Shown here: positions 32,024 through 39,960 of the stretch, piece by piece | How the letters are laid out: the number at the start of each line of letters is the position of its first letter | Position numbering within the stretch: position 1 is the first letter of the stretch | NCBI RefSeq assembly: GCF_002102355.1 | Contig: NZ_LQPT01000081.1 | Span: 186,001-250,000, forward strand | Length of the DNA: 64,000 nt | Source of the DNA: Mycobacterium sherrisii | GTDB taxonomy: Bacteria > Actinomycetota > Actinomycetes > Mycobacteriales > Mycobacteriaceae | Direction: 5' to 3' | The notes under the pieces: model-generated | What the model saw: only the letters and a program-made list of their open reading frames with translations | Told to the model about the DNA's origin: nothing | Database searches by the model: none | Position numbers and translations under genes: made by a program

Positions 32024-32395
32024 ATGCCGTCCGCAGCAGCCATCACGCAGACCGTCAACAGCTATCTCCGACATCTCGCCGAGGGCGCCACCGATCAGAT
32101 CGTGAGCCTCTACACCGCCGACGCCACCATCGAGGATCCGATCGGGGCGGACGTGTTGCGGGGGCACGACGCGATCCGCGCGTTCTACGCCGCCATCCAG
32201 GATGCCAAGAAGGACACCGAACTGGCCGAAATCCGGGTCGGCCGCGACGAGGCGGCGTTCCTGTGGCATCTCACCCTCGACGCCGGCGACAGCCGCACCC
32301 GCATCTCCCCCATCTCGGTGATGACGTTCGACGACGACGCCAAGGTTGCCTCGATGCGCGCCTTTTGGTCGCCATCCGACGTCCGCGTTCTGTAG
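32024..32395 (+). CDS. SnoaL/ketosteroid-isomerase-like protein
   Basis: 123-aa cone-shaped alpha+beta barrel protein. Tyr14 and Asp38 sit exactly at the positions of the catalytic Tyr14 and Asp38 of delta5-3-ketosteroid isomerase (TVNSYLRHL and TIEDPIGAD). The third catalytic residue, Asp99 of the classic enzyme, aligns with Ser98 (SPISVMTF). It may therefore still isomerise steroid enones with reduced or altered oxyanion stabilisation, or bind another ligand. Steroid catabolism is widespread in mycobacteria, but nothing adjacent points to it. Confidence 0.8.
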   Translation: MPSAAAITQTVNSYLRHLAEGATDQIVSLYTADATIEDPIGADVLRGHDAIRAFYAAIQDAKKDTELAEIRVGRDEAAFLWHLTLDAGDSRTRISPISVMTFDDDAKVASMRAFWSPSDVRVL

Positions 32396-32498
32396 CGCCA
32401 CGCGGGCGTTCGGTAGCACAAATCGGCGTCGTGGTTGATAGTCATGGCATGGCTGACCGGCCCCGACCTCGGCTCCCACCACACGGGATGTGCTGAGC

Positions 32499-33227
32499 AT
32501 GCGACCTCACATCATCGTCAGCGGTGACGACGCGCTGGCCACGACGATCGGCGAAGAGCTGGCCAACTCGGGCGCAACCGTCGTCAAGCTGACCGATGAC
32601 ACCGTCGCCGACACCAAGGACGATCTCGTCGAGGCCGGAATCACGCACGCGGCGGCGGTGATCTGCGCGGATAACGACGACGCGATGAATCTCGAAATCG
32701 CCTTGCTGGCAAGGAAAGCCAATCCGACTGTGCGAGTAGCGGCCCGGCTGAGCAACGATGTGCTGCGCGAGGCGGTAGCCGTGGACAACGGACCCGGGGC
32801 CGTTCTCGACGTCGCCGAGCTCGCCGCTCCGTCGGTGGTCGAGGCGTGCCTGGCCCACACCGCGCACCCGTTCGAAGCGGCGGGCATCGAGTTCCTGGTC
32901 TCGGTCTCCGAGGCGCCCTACGATGCAACGCTGCGCGAGATCTACGCCGATCTGGCGCCGGTCGCGGTGATTCACGGCAACAACTCGCCGGTGCCGGGGT
33001 TGGTCCAGACGTGCCCGGGCCGAGACCTGAAGGTGCATGCCGGTGACTGGACGGCAATGATCGGCACCGCCGAAGAGCTTGCGGCGCGCGGCATCCGGGC
33101 GCCACGGGCCAACCCGAGGCGCACCCGCCAGCGCCGGCTGCGGCGCGCCGTCGACGCCGCCCGCGCCCTGCGCAGCGACGTCAACCCGATGTTCCTGCGG
33201 GGGTGGTCGCGGTGCTGGCCGTCTTGA
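32499..33227 (+). CDS. N-terminal half of a TrkA/K+ channel protein (frame-interrupted)
   Basis: Reads MRPHIIVSGDDALATTIGEEL, a Rossmann TrkA-N (RCK) domain, continues to an Arg-rich linker (PRRTRQRRLRRAVDAARALR), and ends with the out-of-character tail LRGWSRCWPS. The next frame (from 33203) starts immediately with the first membrane helix of an ion channel. Together the two halves give an RCK-channel-RCK architecture known from actinobacterial proteins of roughly 580 aa. One inserted base within the GGGGG run at 33199-33203 would join them. ATG 32499 is used; a GTG at 32490 is an alternative. Treated as one gene broken by a frameshift. Confidence 0.75.
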   Translation: MRPHIIVSGDDALATTIGEELANSGATVVKLTDDTVADTKDDLVEAGITHAAAVICADNDDAMNLEIALLARKANPTVRVAARLSNDVLREAVAVDNGPGAVLDVAELAAPSVVEACLAHTAHPFEAAGIEFLVSVSEAPYDATLREIYADLAPVAVIHGNNSPVPGLVQTCPGRDLKVHAGDWTAMIGTAEELAARGIRAPRANPRRTRQRRLRRAVDAARALRSDVNPMFLRGWSRCWPS

Positions 33228-34234
33228 TCGGCTCCACGGTGTTGTTGCGCTTTTGCTATCAGCCCCAGTCGAGGATGACCTGGGTGGATGCCCTGTACTT
33301 CAGCACCGAGACGATCGCGACGGTCGGTTACGGCGACTTCAGCTTCCTGTCCCAGCCGACCTGGCTGCGTCTGTTCAGCATCACGTTGATGTTCGGCGGT
33401 TTGATCACCACCGCCGTGCTCGTCGCGTTCATCGCCGATCTGCTGATCTCGCGCCGCTTCGCCTATACGGCGGGTCGCCGTCGGGCCCGGCACCTACGCG
33501 ATCACATCGTGGTCGTCGGGCTGGGCTCGTTCGGCAGCCGGGTCACCGCCGACCTGACCGCCGCCGGATACGACGTCGTGGTGATCGAGTTCGACGAGAA
33601 CAACCGCTACCTTCAGACCGCGGCCGAACTCGGGGTGCCGGTGATTTTCGGGGATGCGACGCTGCGTCAGACCCTCGCCGCGGCCCGGGTAGACACCGCC
33701 CGCGCGGTGGCGGTCCTGACCCACGACGACATGACCAACATCGAGACCGGGATCGTATTGCGCGAGATGCTGGGCCCGCGGGTGATGCCGAAGGTCATTC
33801 GGTCCGCCATGCCGATCGTGCTGCGCATCTACGACCACGCACTGGGCAGCGCCATAGCCCAACGGTTCGGATTTCACGCCGTGCGCTCGACCGTCGAGCT
33901 GGCCGCGCCCTGGTTCATCGGCGCCGCGATGGGCCTGCAGGTTCTGGGAACGTTCTCGGTCGGGCAGCGCTACTTCATGGTCGGCGGCATGCGTGTCGCC
34001 TCGGGTAGCGAGCTCGACGGCCTGCGGATGTTCGAACTGTCCACGCAGACCCGCGTCATTGCGATCACGCGCGACGACTCCCCGGTCCGGCTGCACCCGC
34101 GCCGCGATGCCCGACTGCGGGCGGGCGACACCGTCTACCTCGTCGGCCCGTACCGCGAGCTGATGACGACGCTGCGCAAGGGCCAGCCGCCGCGGCGGCC
34201 GGACGTCGCCGGCGAAGCGCGCCGCCCGGCGTAG
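33203..34234 (+). CDS. C-terminal half of a TrkA/K+ channel protein: pore and RCK domains
   Basis: 343 aa in the -1 frame relative to the preceding half. Two membrane helices (VVAVLAVLIGSTVLLRF and LRLFSITLMFGGLITTAVLVAF) flank a pore loop with the K+ selectivity filter TVGYGD (STETIATVGYGDFSF). Then follow a TrkA-N domain (HIVVVGLGSFGSRVTADL, with the NAD-binding glycines and acidic VVIEFDE) and a TrkA-C domain near the end (RDARLRAGDTVYLVGP). It could be expressed alone from GTG 33203, overlapping the upstream frame by 25 nt. However, no good ribosome site is evident and the first helix would start at residue 1. Confidence 0.8.
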   Translation: MVAVLAVLIGSTVLLRFCYQPQSRMTWVDALYFSTETIATVGYGDFSFLSQPTWLRLFSITLMFGGLITTAVLVAFIADLLISRRFAYTAGRRRARHLRDHIVVVGLGSFGSRVTADLTAAGYDVVVIEFDENNRYLQTAAELGVPVIFGDATLRQTLAAARVDTARAVAVLTHDDMTNIETGIVLREMLGPRVMPKVIRSAMPIVLRIYDHALGSAIAQRFGFHAVRSTVELAAPWFIGAAMGLQVLGTFSVGQRYFMVGGMRVASGSELDGLRMFELSTQTRVIAITRDDSPVRLHPRRDARLRAGDTVYLVGPYRELMTTLRKGQPPRRPDVAGEARRPA

Positions 34235-34236
34235 CC

Positions 34237-35127
34237 CTACAGGCGGGCGGCGACGTCGGCGGCGCGCCGCACCTGATCGAGGTCAGAGTTGGTCGGGATC
34301 AGCTGGACTTCGTCGGTGCCGATCTGCTCGAACTTCCGCAGCACCGCCAGCAGCTCGTCCTCGCTGCCGGCCCAGCCGGTCATCGGGGCCATCGCGTCGA
34401 CGAATTCGGCCGGAATCCAATTCATGTAGCGGCGCAGGTGGCGGTGCACCTGGGCGCGCGCCTCCTCGGGAGCACCGAACGCGAACCAAAACGACGTCGC
34501 CAGATGCGGTTTGGGCTTGCCCGCTTCCGCCCATGCCTGGCGCGCCACGTCATACAACTCGTTCTGCTTGTCGACATCGAGGTCCAGGGTGGTGCCGGCC
34601 AGCCCGTCGGCCCACGCGGCGGCGCTGCGGATGGTCTTGGGACCGATGCTGCCGACCAACAGTGGCGGACCGCCGGGCTGCACCGGCGGCGGGCCGACCG
34701 GCAACACCGACTCGGTGATCTTTTCCCCGGCCCACACCCGCTTCATCACGGCGACCCGCTCGGCCATGTCGCGCATGGTCTGGGTCGCCGGGTCGGCGCC
34801 CACCGCGAGGTAGTCCTCCTGCCGGCCACCGACGCCGACGCCGACGGTCAACCGTCCGCCACACAACAAGTCGCCGGTCGCCAGACCCTTCGCCAACAGC
34901 ACCGGATCGTGCAGCTGCGGGACGATCACCGTCGTCACCAACCGCACCCGGGTGGTCCAGCCGGCCAGCGCACCGAGCAGCGTGAGACTGTCGGGATTGC
35001 CGAACGCGATGCGCTCCCCCCACGCCAGCGCCGAAAAGGGTCCCTCGTCGACGGTGCGTGCCCACGTCTCGAGAAGCTGGGCGTCCAGGTCCGGCTCCAT
35101 CACCGGCATCGTCATTGCTATCTGCAC
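34237..35127 (-). CDS. Luciferase-like monooxygenase family oxidoreductase, probably F420-dependent
   Basis: 296-aa TIM-barrel protein of the LLM class. Conserved parts: VQIAMTMPVMEPDLD, AWGERIAFGNPDSLTLLGALAG, TVIVPQLHDPVLLAKGLA and RLTVGVGVGGRQEDYLAVG. Mycobacterial members generally use F420 or FMN; the substrate cannot be told. The GTG start at 35127 gives the family N-terminus, whereas the frame upstream is not similar. Ends 3 nt from the convergent channel gene, and divergent from the VOC gene at 35184. Confidence 0.85.
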   Translation of the reverse strand: MQIAMTMPVMEPDLDAQLLETWARTVDEGPFSALAWGERIAFGNPDSLTLLGALAGWTTRVRLVTTVIVPQLHDPVLLAKGLATGDLLCGGRLTVGVGVGGRQEDYLAVGADPATQTMRDMAERVAVMKRVWAGEKITESVLPVGPPPVQPGGPPLLVGSIGPKTIRSAAAWADGLAGTTLDLDVDKQNELYDVARQAWAEAGKPKPHLATSFWFAFGAPEEARAQVHRHLRRYMNWIPAEFVDAMAPMTGWAGSEDELLAVLRKFEQIGTDEVQLIPTNSDLDQVRRAADVAARL

Positions 35128-35183
35128 GCTCGCGATTCTGGCACGCCCGCAAGACGCGCTCGTTGAAGTGGGAGCATGGTCCG

Positions 35184-35597
35184 GTGGCCTTAACGAGTAC
35201 GTCCATCGCACATGTCCGCCTCACCGTCACCGACATCGAACGATCCCGCCGGTTCTACGAGAGCGTGTTCGATTGGCCGGTGCTGCTGGAGGTTCCCGAG
35301 ACCGCGGACGAGGCGACCCGCGAGCAGTTGAGCTTCCTGTACGGCGGTGTCATCTACGACCTGGGTGGCACGCTGCTCGGACTGCGCCCCGTCGCCACCG
35401 ACCGCTTCCACGAGGATCGCGCCGGGCTTGACCACATCGCGTTCCGGTTGGCCAGCAGGGACGAATTAGACGCTGCTGCAGCGCATTTGGATGACATCGG
35501 CGTCCCACACGAACCCGTCAAAGACATTGGACCGTCGTACATTCTGGAGTTCCGCGACCCGGACAACATCGCGCTGGAGTTGACCGCGCCCAAGTAG
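35184..35597 (+). CDS. VOC family (glyoxalase/dioxygenase fold) protein
   Basis: 137 aa with two beta-alpha-beta-beta-beta modules. Metal-ligand-type positions are visible: His in IAHVRLTVTDIERS, His in GLDHIAFRL, and Glu in NIALELTAP. The family includes glyoxalase I, extradiol dioxygenases and resistance proteins, so the substrate is open. GTG start at 35184 is preferred over the upstream frame, which is antisense to the oxidoreductase. A second VOC gene follows 49 nt downstream in the same direction, perhaps an operon. Confidence 0.85.
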   Translation: MALTSTSIAHVRLTVTDIERSRRFYESVFDWPVLLEVPETADEATREQLSFLYGGVIYDLGGTLLGLRPVATDRFHEDRAGLDHIAFRLASRDELDAAAAHLDDIGVPHEPVKDIGPSYILEFRDPDNIALELTAPK

Positions 35598-35646
35598 CGC
35601 CGGCTCATTGTCGCGCGACCGCGGCGGTGGTTGACTGGGAAGGACT

Positions 35647-36036
35647 ATGAGCATCAGTTTCAATCACACCATCGTGGCGGCCCGCGACAAGCGCGAATCC
35701 GCGGAGTTCCTCACCGAGCTTTTCGGCTTGCCCGGCCCGAAGCCGTTCGGCCACTTCATGGTTGTGCAACTCGACAACGGCGTGAGCCTGGACTTCGCGG
35801 ACGCGCCCGAGGGTGACGACATCCGGCGCCAGCACTACGCGTTTCTGGTCTCCGAGCCCGAGTTCGACGCGATCTACGGCAAGATCCGCTCACGCGGCCT
35901 AGCGCACTGGGCCGATCCGCGGCAAAGTCGGCCGGGCGAGGTCAACCACAACGACGGTGGGCGCGGGGTGTATTTCCTGGACCCCGCCGGGCACGCCCTG
36001 GAAATCCTGACTAGGCCCTACGGCTCGGCGGGTTAA
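35647..36036 (+). CDS. VOC family protein
   Basis: 129 aa. Typical pattern: [24 protein letters not shown] at the start, [18 protein letters not shown] in the middle, and [20 protein letters not shown] at the end, with His7, His67 and Glu122 in metal-ligand positions. It is not a close copy of the VOC protein before it. Its TAA stop shares TTAA (36033-36036) with the stop of the convergent Rrf2 regulator. Confidence 0.85.
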   Translation: MSISFNHTIVAARDKRESAEFLTELFGLPGPKPFGHFMVVQLDNGVSLDFADAPEGDDIRRQHYAFLVSEPEFDAIYGKIRSRGLAHWADPRQSRPGEVNHNDGGRGVYFLDPAGHALEILTRPYGSAG

Positions 36037-36515
36037 TCGACCCGCGGCGCGCCGTGCCGGACGCTCTCCTGCCCCCGATAGTCGTCGGCGAGTTTCGCCA
36101 CGTGCTTGGGCAGGGATCCCGACGCCACGTCGGCCAGGGTCGTCTCTTCCAGTACCGAGCGCATGCTGGCGCGCAGTGCCCGCCAGACGTCGGCCAGGGG
36201 CGCCGTGGGCCCCGAGTACGGCAGGTCGCCGAGTCCGATGTCGCGAACGCTGGCCAGCGGTCCGTCGATGCAGCGCAGCACGTCGGCAATGCTGATTTCG
36301 CTGCCCGGGCGGGCCAGCTCGTAGCCGCCGTCGCGGCCGCGGTGGCTGCGCACCAGGCGGTCGGTGCGCAGGTTGGTCAGAATGTCGACGAGGAACTGTG
36401 CGGGTATGCCCTGCGCCTGAGCCAGGTCGTCGGTCTTGACCAGCGTGCCCTTGTCCGCGGTGGCGAGCTGGATCATCGCCCGCACCGCATACTCGGCTTT
36501 CGCTGACATCCGCAC
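36033..36515 (-). CDS. Rrf2 family transcriptional regulator
   Basis: 160 aa, orthologue of Rv1287. The N-terminal winged helix [18 protein letters not shown] continues through [21 protein letters not shown], with the wing [12 protein letters not shown]. Rrf2 proteins that sense Fe-S or NO have three cysteines in the middle. This one has a single Cys (VLRCIDG), so it probably senses something else, as does the cysteine-metabolism regulator CymR. Its position next to cysDNC on the same strand suggests control of sulfate assimilation. A candidate operator lies in front of cysD (39361-39374). Confidence 0.9.
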   Translation of the reverse strand: MRMSAKAEYAVRAMIQLATADKGTLVKTDDLAQAQGIPAQFLVDILTNLRTDRLVRSHRGRDGGYELARPGSEISIADVLRCIDGPLASVRDIGLGDLPYSGPTAPLADVWRALRASMRSVLEETTLADVASGSLPKHVAKLADDYRGQESVRHGAPRVD

Positions 36516-36569
36516 CCTGAGGATTGTGCCACCCGGCCCGGATCGGGGCTGATGCTCGGGTGCGCGCGG

Positions 36570-38423
36570 CTAGTCCCGCAACCCAAGCAGATCGATGACG
36601 CTTTGCGCCAGTTCCTCGAGCGGGCGGTCCGGGACGAGTCGCAGATCGGGGTTTTTCGGACGCTGGTAGGGGCTGTCGACACCGGTGAAATGCGTGATTT
36701 CACCGGCGCGAGCTTTGGCGTACAAACCCTTGGGATCACGCGCCTCGCACTCGGCCAGGGGGGTATCGCAGAAGACTTCGAAAAACTCAAATCCGGCGTC
36801 GGCGTGGACTTTACGAGCCATCTCGCGGTGGTCGGCCAGCGGGCTGATGGCGGGCACCAGCACGGTCTGACCGGAATCCGCCAGCAAGGTCGCGACATGG
36901 GCCAGCCGGCGCAGGTTCTCGGCCCGGTCGGCCATGGAAAAGCCGAGGTCCGCGTTCAAGCCGTGCCGCAGGTTGTCGCCGTCGAGAACGTAAGCGGGAA
37001 CCCCCTTTTCGAGCAACTTCTGTTCGACCAGCATGGCCACCGACGACTTGCCAGCTCCCGACAGTCCGGTCAGCCACACCGTCCGTCCGCGAGACGCCCG
37101 GTCTTTGGCGGTGACCAGCGACTGGTGCCGCACGGTGTTCGGGCTCGCCTTCTGTGCCGTCACATCGCGCAACACCATGCCGGCCGCGACGGTGCCGTTG
37201 GTGTGCGGGTCGATCAGGATGAACGAGCCGGTGCTGGCATTACGGGTGTACTCGTCGAGCAGCAACGGCACCTGGGTGCGCAGCGAGATGCGGCCAAGTT
37301 CGTTGAGCTTCAACGCCGTAGCGGTCTTGTCCCGGTGCAGGGTGTTGACGTCGAGCCGGTAATCCAGCGCGGTGACCCGGGCGCGGGTGGTTCGGGTGGT
37401 GTGTTTGATGACGTAGTCGCGCCCCGGCTCCAACGACGCCGCGTCGGCCATCCAACACACCGTCGCGTCGAATTCTTGGGTGACCCGGGGCTGGTTGTTG
37501 GTGCGGGCGATCATGTCGCCGCGGGAGATGTCGATGTCGTCGGCCAGGCTGATCGAGACGGCCATCGGTGGAAATGCCTCATCCACAGGGCCATTCGGGC
37601 CCTCGATCGCGGTGATCCTGCTGGTCTTGCCGACCGGCAGCACCACCACCTCGTCGCCCGGACGCATCACGCCGCTGGCCACCGTTCCGGCGTAGCTGCG
37701 GTGGTCGTGATGTTGGTGAGTCTGCGGCCGGATGACGTACTGCACCGGGAAGCGCACATCGACGAGGTTGCGGTCACCGGCGATGTACACCTCTTCGAGA
37801 TGCGACAGCAAAGCCGGGCCTTCGTACCAGGGTGCCCGCCCCGATTTGGTCACCACGTTGTCGCCGTGCAGTGCGGAAAGCGGGATGGTCGCCACGTCCT
37901 GCACGTCCAAACGTGCTGCGAAGGCGTGGAATTCGTCCTTGATCGCCTCGAATTTCGCCCGATCCCAGTCGATCAAATCCATCTTGTTGACGGCCAGCAC
38001 GATGTGCTGGATGCCCAGCAACGAGGCCAAGAACGCGTGCCGACGGGACTGCTCGAGCAGGCCCTGCCGGGCGTCGACGAGCACGATCACCAGTTGCGCG
38101 GTCGAGGCCCCCGTCACCATGTTCCGGGTGTACTGAATGTGCCCCGGGGTGTCGGCGATGATGAACTTCCGCCTGGGCGTGGCGAAGTAGCGGTAGGCCA
38201 CGTCGATGGTGATGCCCTGCTCACGCTCGGCGCGCAGGCCGTCGGTGACCAGTGCCAGGTCGGTGTAGTCGTGGCCGCGTTCTTTGGACGTCTTCTCCAC
38301 CGCGGCCCACTGGTCTTCCATCACGGCCTTGGAGTCGTAGAGCAGCCGGCCGATCAGTGTGGACTTGCCGTCGTCGACCGAGCCGGCGGTCGCGATGCGT
38401 AGCAGTGTCGTCGGTGCAGCCAT
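36570..38423 (-). CDS. cysN: Bifunctional ATP sulfurylase GTPase subunit / APS kinase CysNC
   Basis: 617 aa. Residues about 1-430 are an EF-Tu-like GTPase (GSVDDGKSTLIGRLL, DTPGHIQYTRNM, NKMDL) that drives CysD. Residues about 440-617 are APS kinase (WLTGLSGAGKSSVAMLVE, DGDNLRHGL, FCDTPLAECEARDPKGLY). The complex makes APS and then PAPS from sulfate, for cysteine synthesis and for sulfated metabolites. ATG at 38423 overlaps the cysD stop by one base (TGATG), giving tight coupling. The longer open frame upstream lies within cysD. Confidence 0.96.
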   Translation of the reverse strand: MAAPTTLLRIATAGSVDDGKSTLIGRLLYDSKAVMEDQWAAVEKTSKERGHDYTDLALVTDGLRAEREQGITIDVAYRYFATPRRKFIIADTPGHIQYTRNMVTGASTAQLVIVLVDARQGLLEQSRRHAFLASLLGIQHIVLAVNKMDLIDWDRAKFEAIKDEFHAFAARLDVQDVATIPLSALHGDNVVTKSGRAPWYEGPALLSHLEEVYIAGDRNLVDVRFPVQYVIRPQTHQHHDHRSYAGTVASGVMRPGDEVVVLPVGKTSRITAIEGPNGPVDEAFPPMAVSISLADDIDISRGDMIARTNNQPRVTQEFDATVCWMADAASLEPGRDYVIKHTTRTTRARVTALDYRLDVNTLHRDKTATALKLNELGRISLRTQVPLLLDEYTRNASTGSFILIDPHTNGTVAAGMVLRDVTAQKASPNTVRHQSLVTAKDRASRGRTVWLTGLSGAGKSSVAMLVEQKLLEKGVPAYVLDGDNLRHGLNADLGFSMADRAENLRRLAHVATLLADSGQTVLVPAISPLADHREMARKVHADAGFEFFEVFCDTPLAECEARDPKGLYAKARAGEITHFTGVDSPYQRPKNPDLRLVPDRPLEELAQSVIDLLGLRD

Positions 38424-39352
38424 CAGAAGTAACCCTGCCGTTTCCGGTCTTCCATGCCAGCTTCGGAGATGCGGTCGTCGGCCCGGGTGGCGCCGCGTTC
38501 GGTCAGCCGGGACACCGCGGTTTCGGCGATCACCTCCGAGACCGTGGCGGCCTTGGATTCGACACACCCGGTGCAGGTGACGTCGCCGACCGTGCGGAAC
38601 CGCACCGTCTTTTCCAGCACCCGCTCGTCCGCCCGCGGCTGCATGTGCCGATGCACGGCCAGCAGCATCCCGTCGCGCTCGAACACCTTGCGCCGGTGGG
38701 CGTAGTAGATCGACGGCAACTTGATCTTCTCGGCGCCGATGTAGGACCAGATGTCGAATTCGGTCCAGTTCGACAGCGGGAAGACGCGGATGTGCTCACC
38801 CTTGTGGTGGCGGCCGTTGTAGAGGTTCCATAGCTCGGGCCGCTGGGCCTTGGGGTCCCACTGCCCGAACTCGTCGCGGAAGCTGAACACTCGCTCCTTG
38901 GCGCGTGCCTTCTCCTCGTCGCGGCGCGCGCCACCGAACGCGGCGTCGAACTTGTTCTCCCGAATGGCGCGCAGCAGCGTCACCGTCTGGATCGGGTTGC
39001 GCGACGGGATGGTTTCGACGACCCGGCCCGCATCGATGTCTTCCTGCACCGATGCCACCACCAGGCGCACCCCGAATTCCTCGACGAGTTCGTCGCGGGT
39101 CGCGATCACCTCGTCGAAGTTGTGACCGGTGTCGACGTGCATGACCGGAAATGGCAGCCGTCCGGGACGGAACGCCTTGAGCGCCAGATAGAGCATCACG
39201 ATGGAGTCCTTGCCACCGGAAAACAGCAGCACCGGCCGCTCGAACTCCGCGGCGACCTCCCGAATGATGTGGATGGCCTCGGCCTCCAGCGAGCGCAGAT
39301 GGCTCAACTCGTATTGGCCGGCCGAAGGACCCGCCGCTACCCCACTAGTCAT
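38423..39352 (-). CDS. cysD: Sulfate adenylyltransferase small subunit
   Basis: 309-aa PP-loop ATPase (LLFSGGKDSIVMLYLALK) that adenylates sulfate with ATP, coupled to GTP hydrolysis by CysN. Other conserved blocks: HVDTGHNFDEVI, GGARRDEEKARAKERVFSFRD, and FPLSNWTEFDIWSYI. First gene of cysD-cysNC. A ribosome site AAAGGA ends 6 nt before the ATG and is overlapped by a 14-bp palindrome. In M. tuberculosis the neighbouring Rv1284 beta-carbonic anhydrase follows; it is absent here. Confidence 0.97.
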   Translation of the reverse strand: MTSGVAAGPSAGQYELSHLRSLEAEAIHIIREVAAEFERPVLLFSGGKDSIVMLYLALKAFRPGRLPFPVMHVDTGHNFDEVIATRDELVEEFGVRLVVASVQEDIDAGRVVETIPSRNPIQTVTLLRAIRENKFDAAFGGARRDEEKARAKERVFSFRDEFGQWDPKAQRPELWNLYNGRHHKGEHIRVFPLSNWTEFDIWSYIGAEKIKLPSIYYAHRRKVFERDGMLLAVHRHMQPRADERVLEKTVRFRTVGDVTCTGCVESKAATVSEVIAETAVSRLTERGATRADDRISEAGMEDRKRQGYF

Positions 39353-39360
39353 GGCATCCT

Positions 39361-39374
39361 TTTATCCGGATAAA
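39361..39374. promoter_or_regulatory. Perfect 14-bp palindrome in the cysD leader, candidate Rrf2 operator
   Basis: TTTATCCGGATAAA is a perfect inverted repeat ending 8 nt before the cysD start codon and partly covering its ribosome site. AT-rich flanks around a CCGG centre resemble sites of Rrf2-family dimers. The adjacent Rrf2 gene is the obvious candidate regulator. Binding is inferred. Confidence 0.5.
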
Positions 39375-39385
39375 CTTGGTAGAAC

Positions 39386-39403
39386 TGACCATGTTTACGG
39401 TCA
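39386..39403. promoter_or_regulatory. Second inverted repeat between cysD and the thioesterase gene
   Basis: TGACC-ATGTTTAC-GGTCA, 5-bp arms around an 8-nt AT-rich spacer, 12 nt from the cysD palindrome in the divergent region. It could be part of a promoter or an operator for either gene. Purely a sequence observation. Confidence 0.3.
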
Positions 39404-39534
39404 TTGGCGTTTATAGAACCAGCCCGTCGCGGCGGTGTCAATGGGCAACCAGCGGCGGCCACGCACCGGACAAATCGCACCCGTGGCCGCGTGGGCGCTT
39501 CCCCAGCCGAGCATCGGTGCGCGAGCATGGGCGG

Positions 39535-39960
39535 ATGGCCACCTCCTCGGCGCCCGCGAGCGGGCGTGACGTCATCGCGCAATTTCTCCCACAATCGCCG
39601 TTCGTCGCCAAGTTGGGCATCATCGCCGATCAGCTCGGCGACGACGAAGTCCGGCTCCGGCTGCCGTGGGATCCGTCCAACGTCACCGTCGGCGACATGG
39701 TGCACGGCGGTGCCATCGCCACGCTTGCCGACCTCACCGTCATGGCCGCCGCCTGGTGCGGCAGAGAAGCACCACCGGAATTCCGCGGCGTCACGGTGTC
39801 GATGGCGCTGGACTTCCTGGCCCCGGCTCGGGCCACCGATGCGATCGGGGTGGGCCGGGTGCTTCGACGGGGCCGCTCACTGACCAACTGTGAGGCCGAG
39901 ATCGTCGACCCGGAGGGCAGGCTGATCGCCAAGGCCCTGGCGACCTACAAGGTCGGCTAG
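39535..39960 (+). CDS. PaaI-like hotdog-fold thioesterase
   Basis: 141-aa acyl-CoA thioesterase-type protein. Hotdog motif VTVGDMVHGGAIATLADLTVMAA contains the usual His-Gly-Gly and Asp; the C-terminal strands are AIGVGRVLRRGRSLTNCEAEI. Likely hydrolyses an acyl- or aryl-CoA; substrate unknown. The ATG at 39535 opens the family N-terminus, whereas the frame upstream to 39376 runs through the cysD control region. The TAG stop shares CTAG with the convergent hycE stop. Confidence 0.85.
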   Translation: MATSSAPASGRDVIAQFLPQSPFVAKLGIIADQLGDDEVRLRLPWDPSNVTVGDMVHGGAIATLADLTVMAAAWCGREAPPEFRGVTVSMALDFLAPARATDAIGVGRVLRRGRSLTNCEAEIVDPEGRLIAKALATYKVG

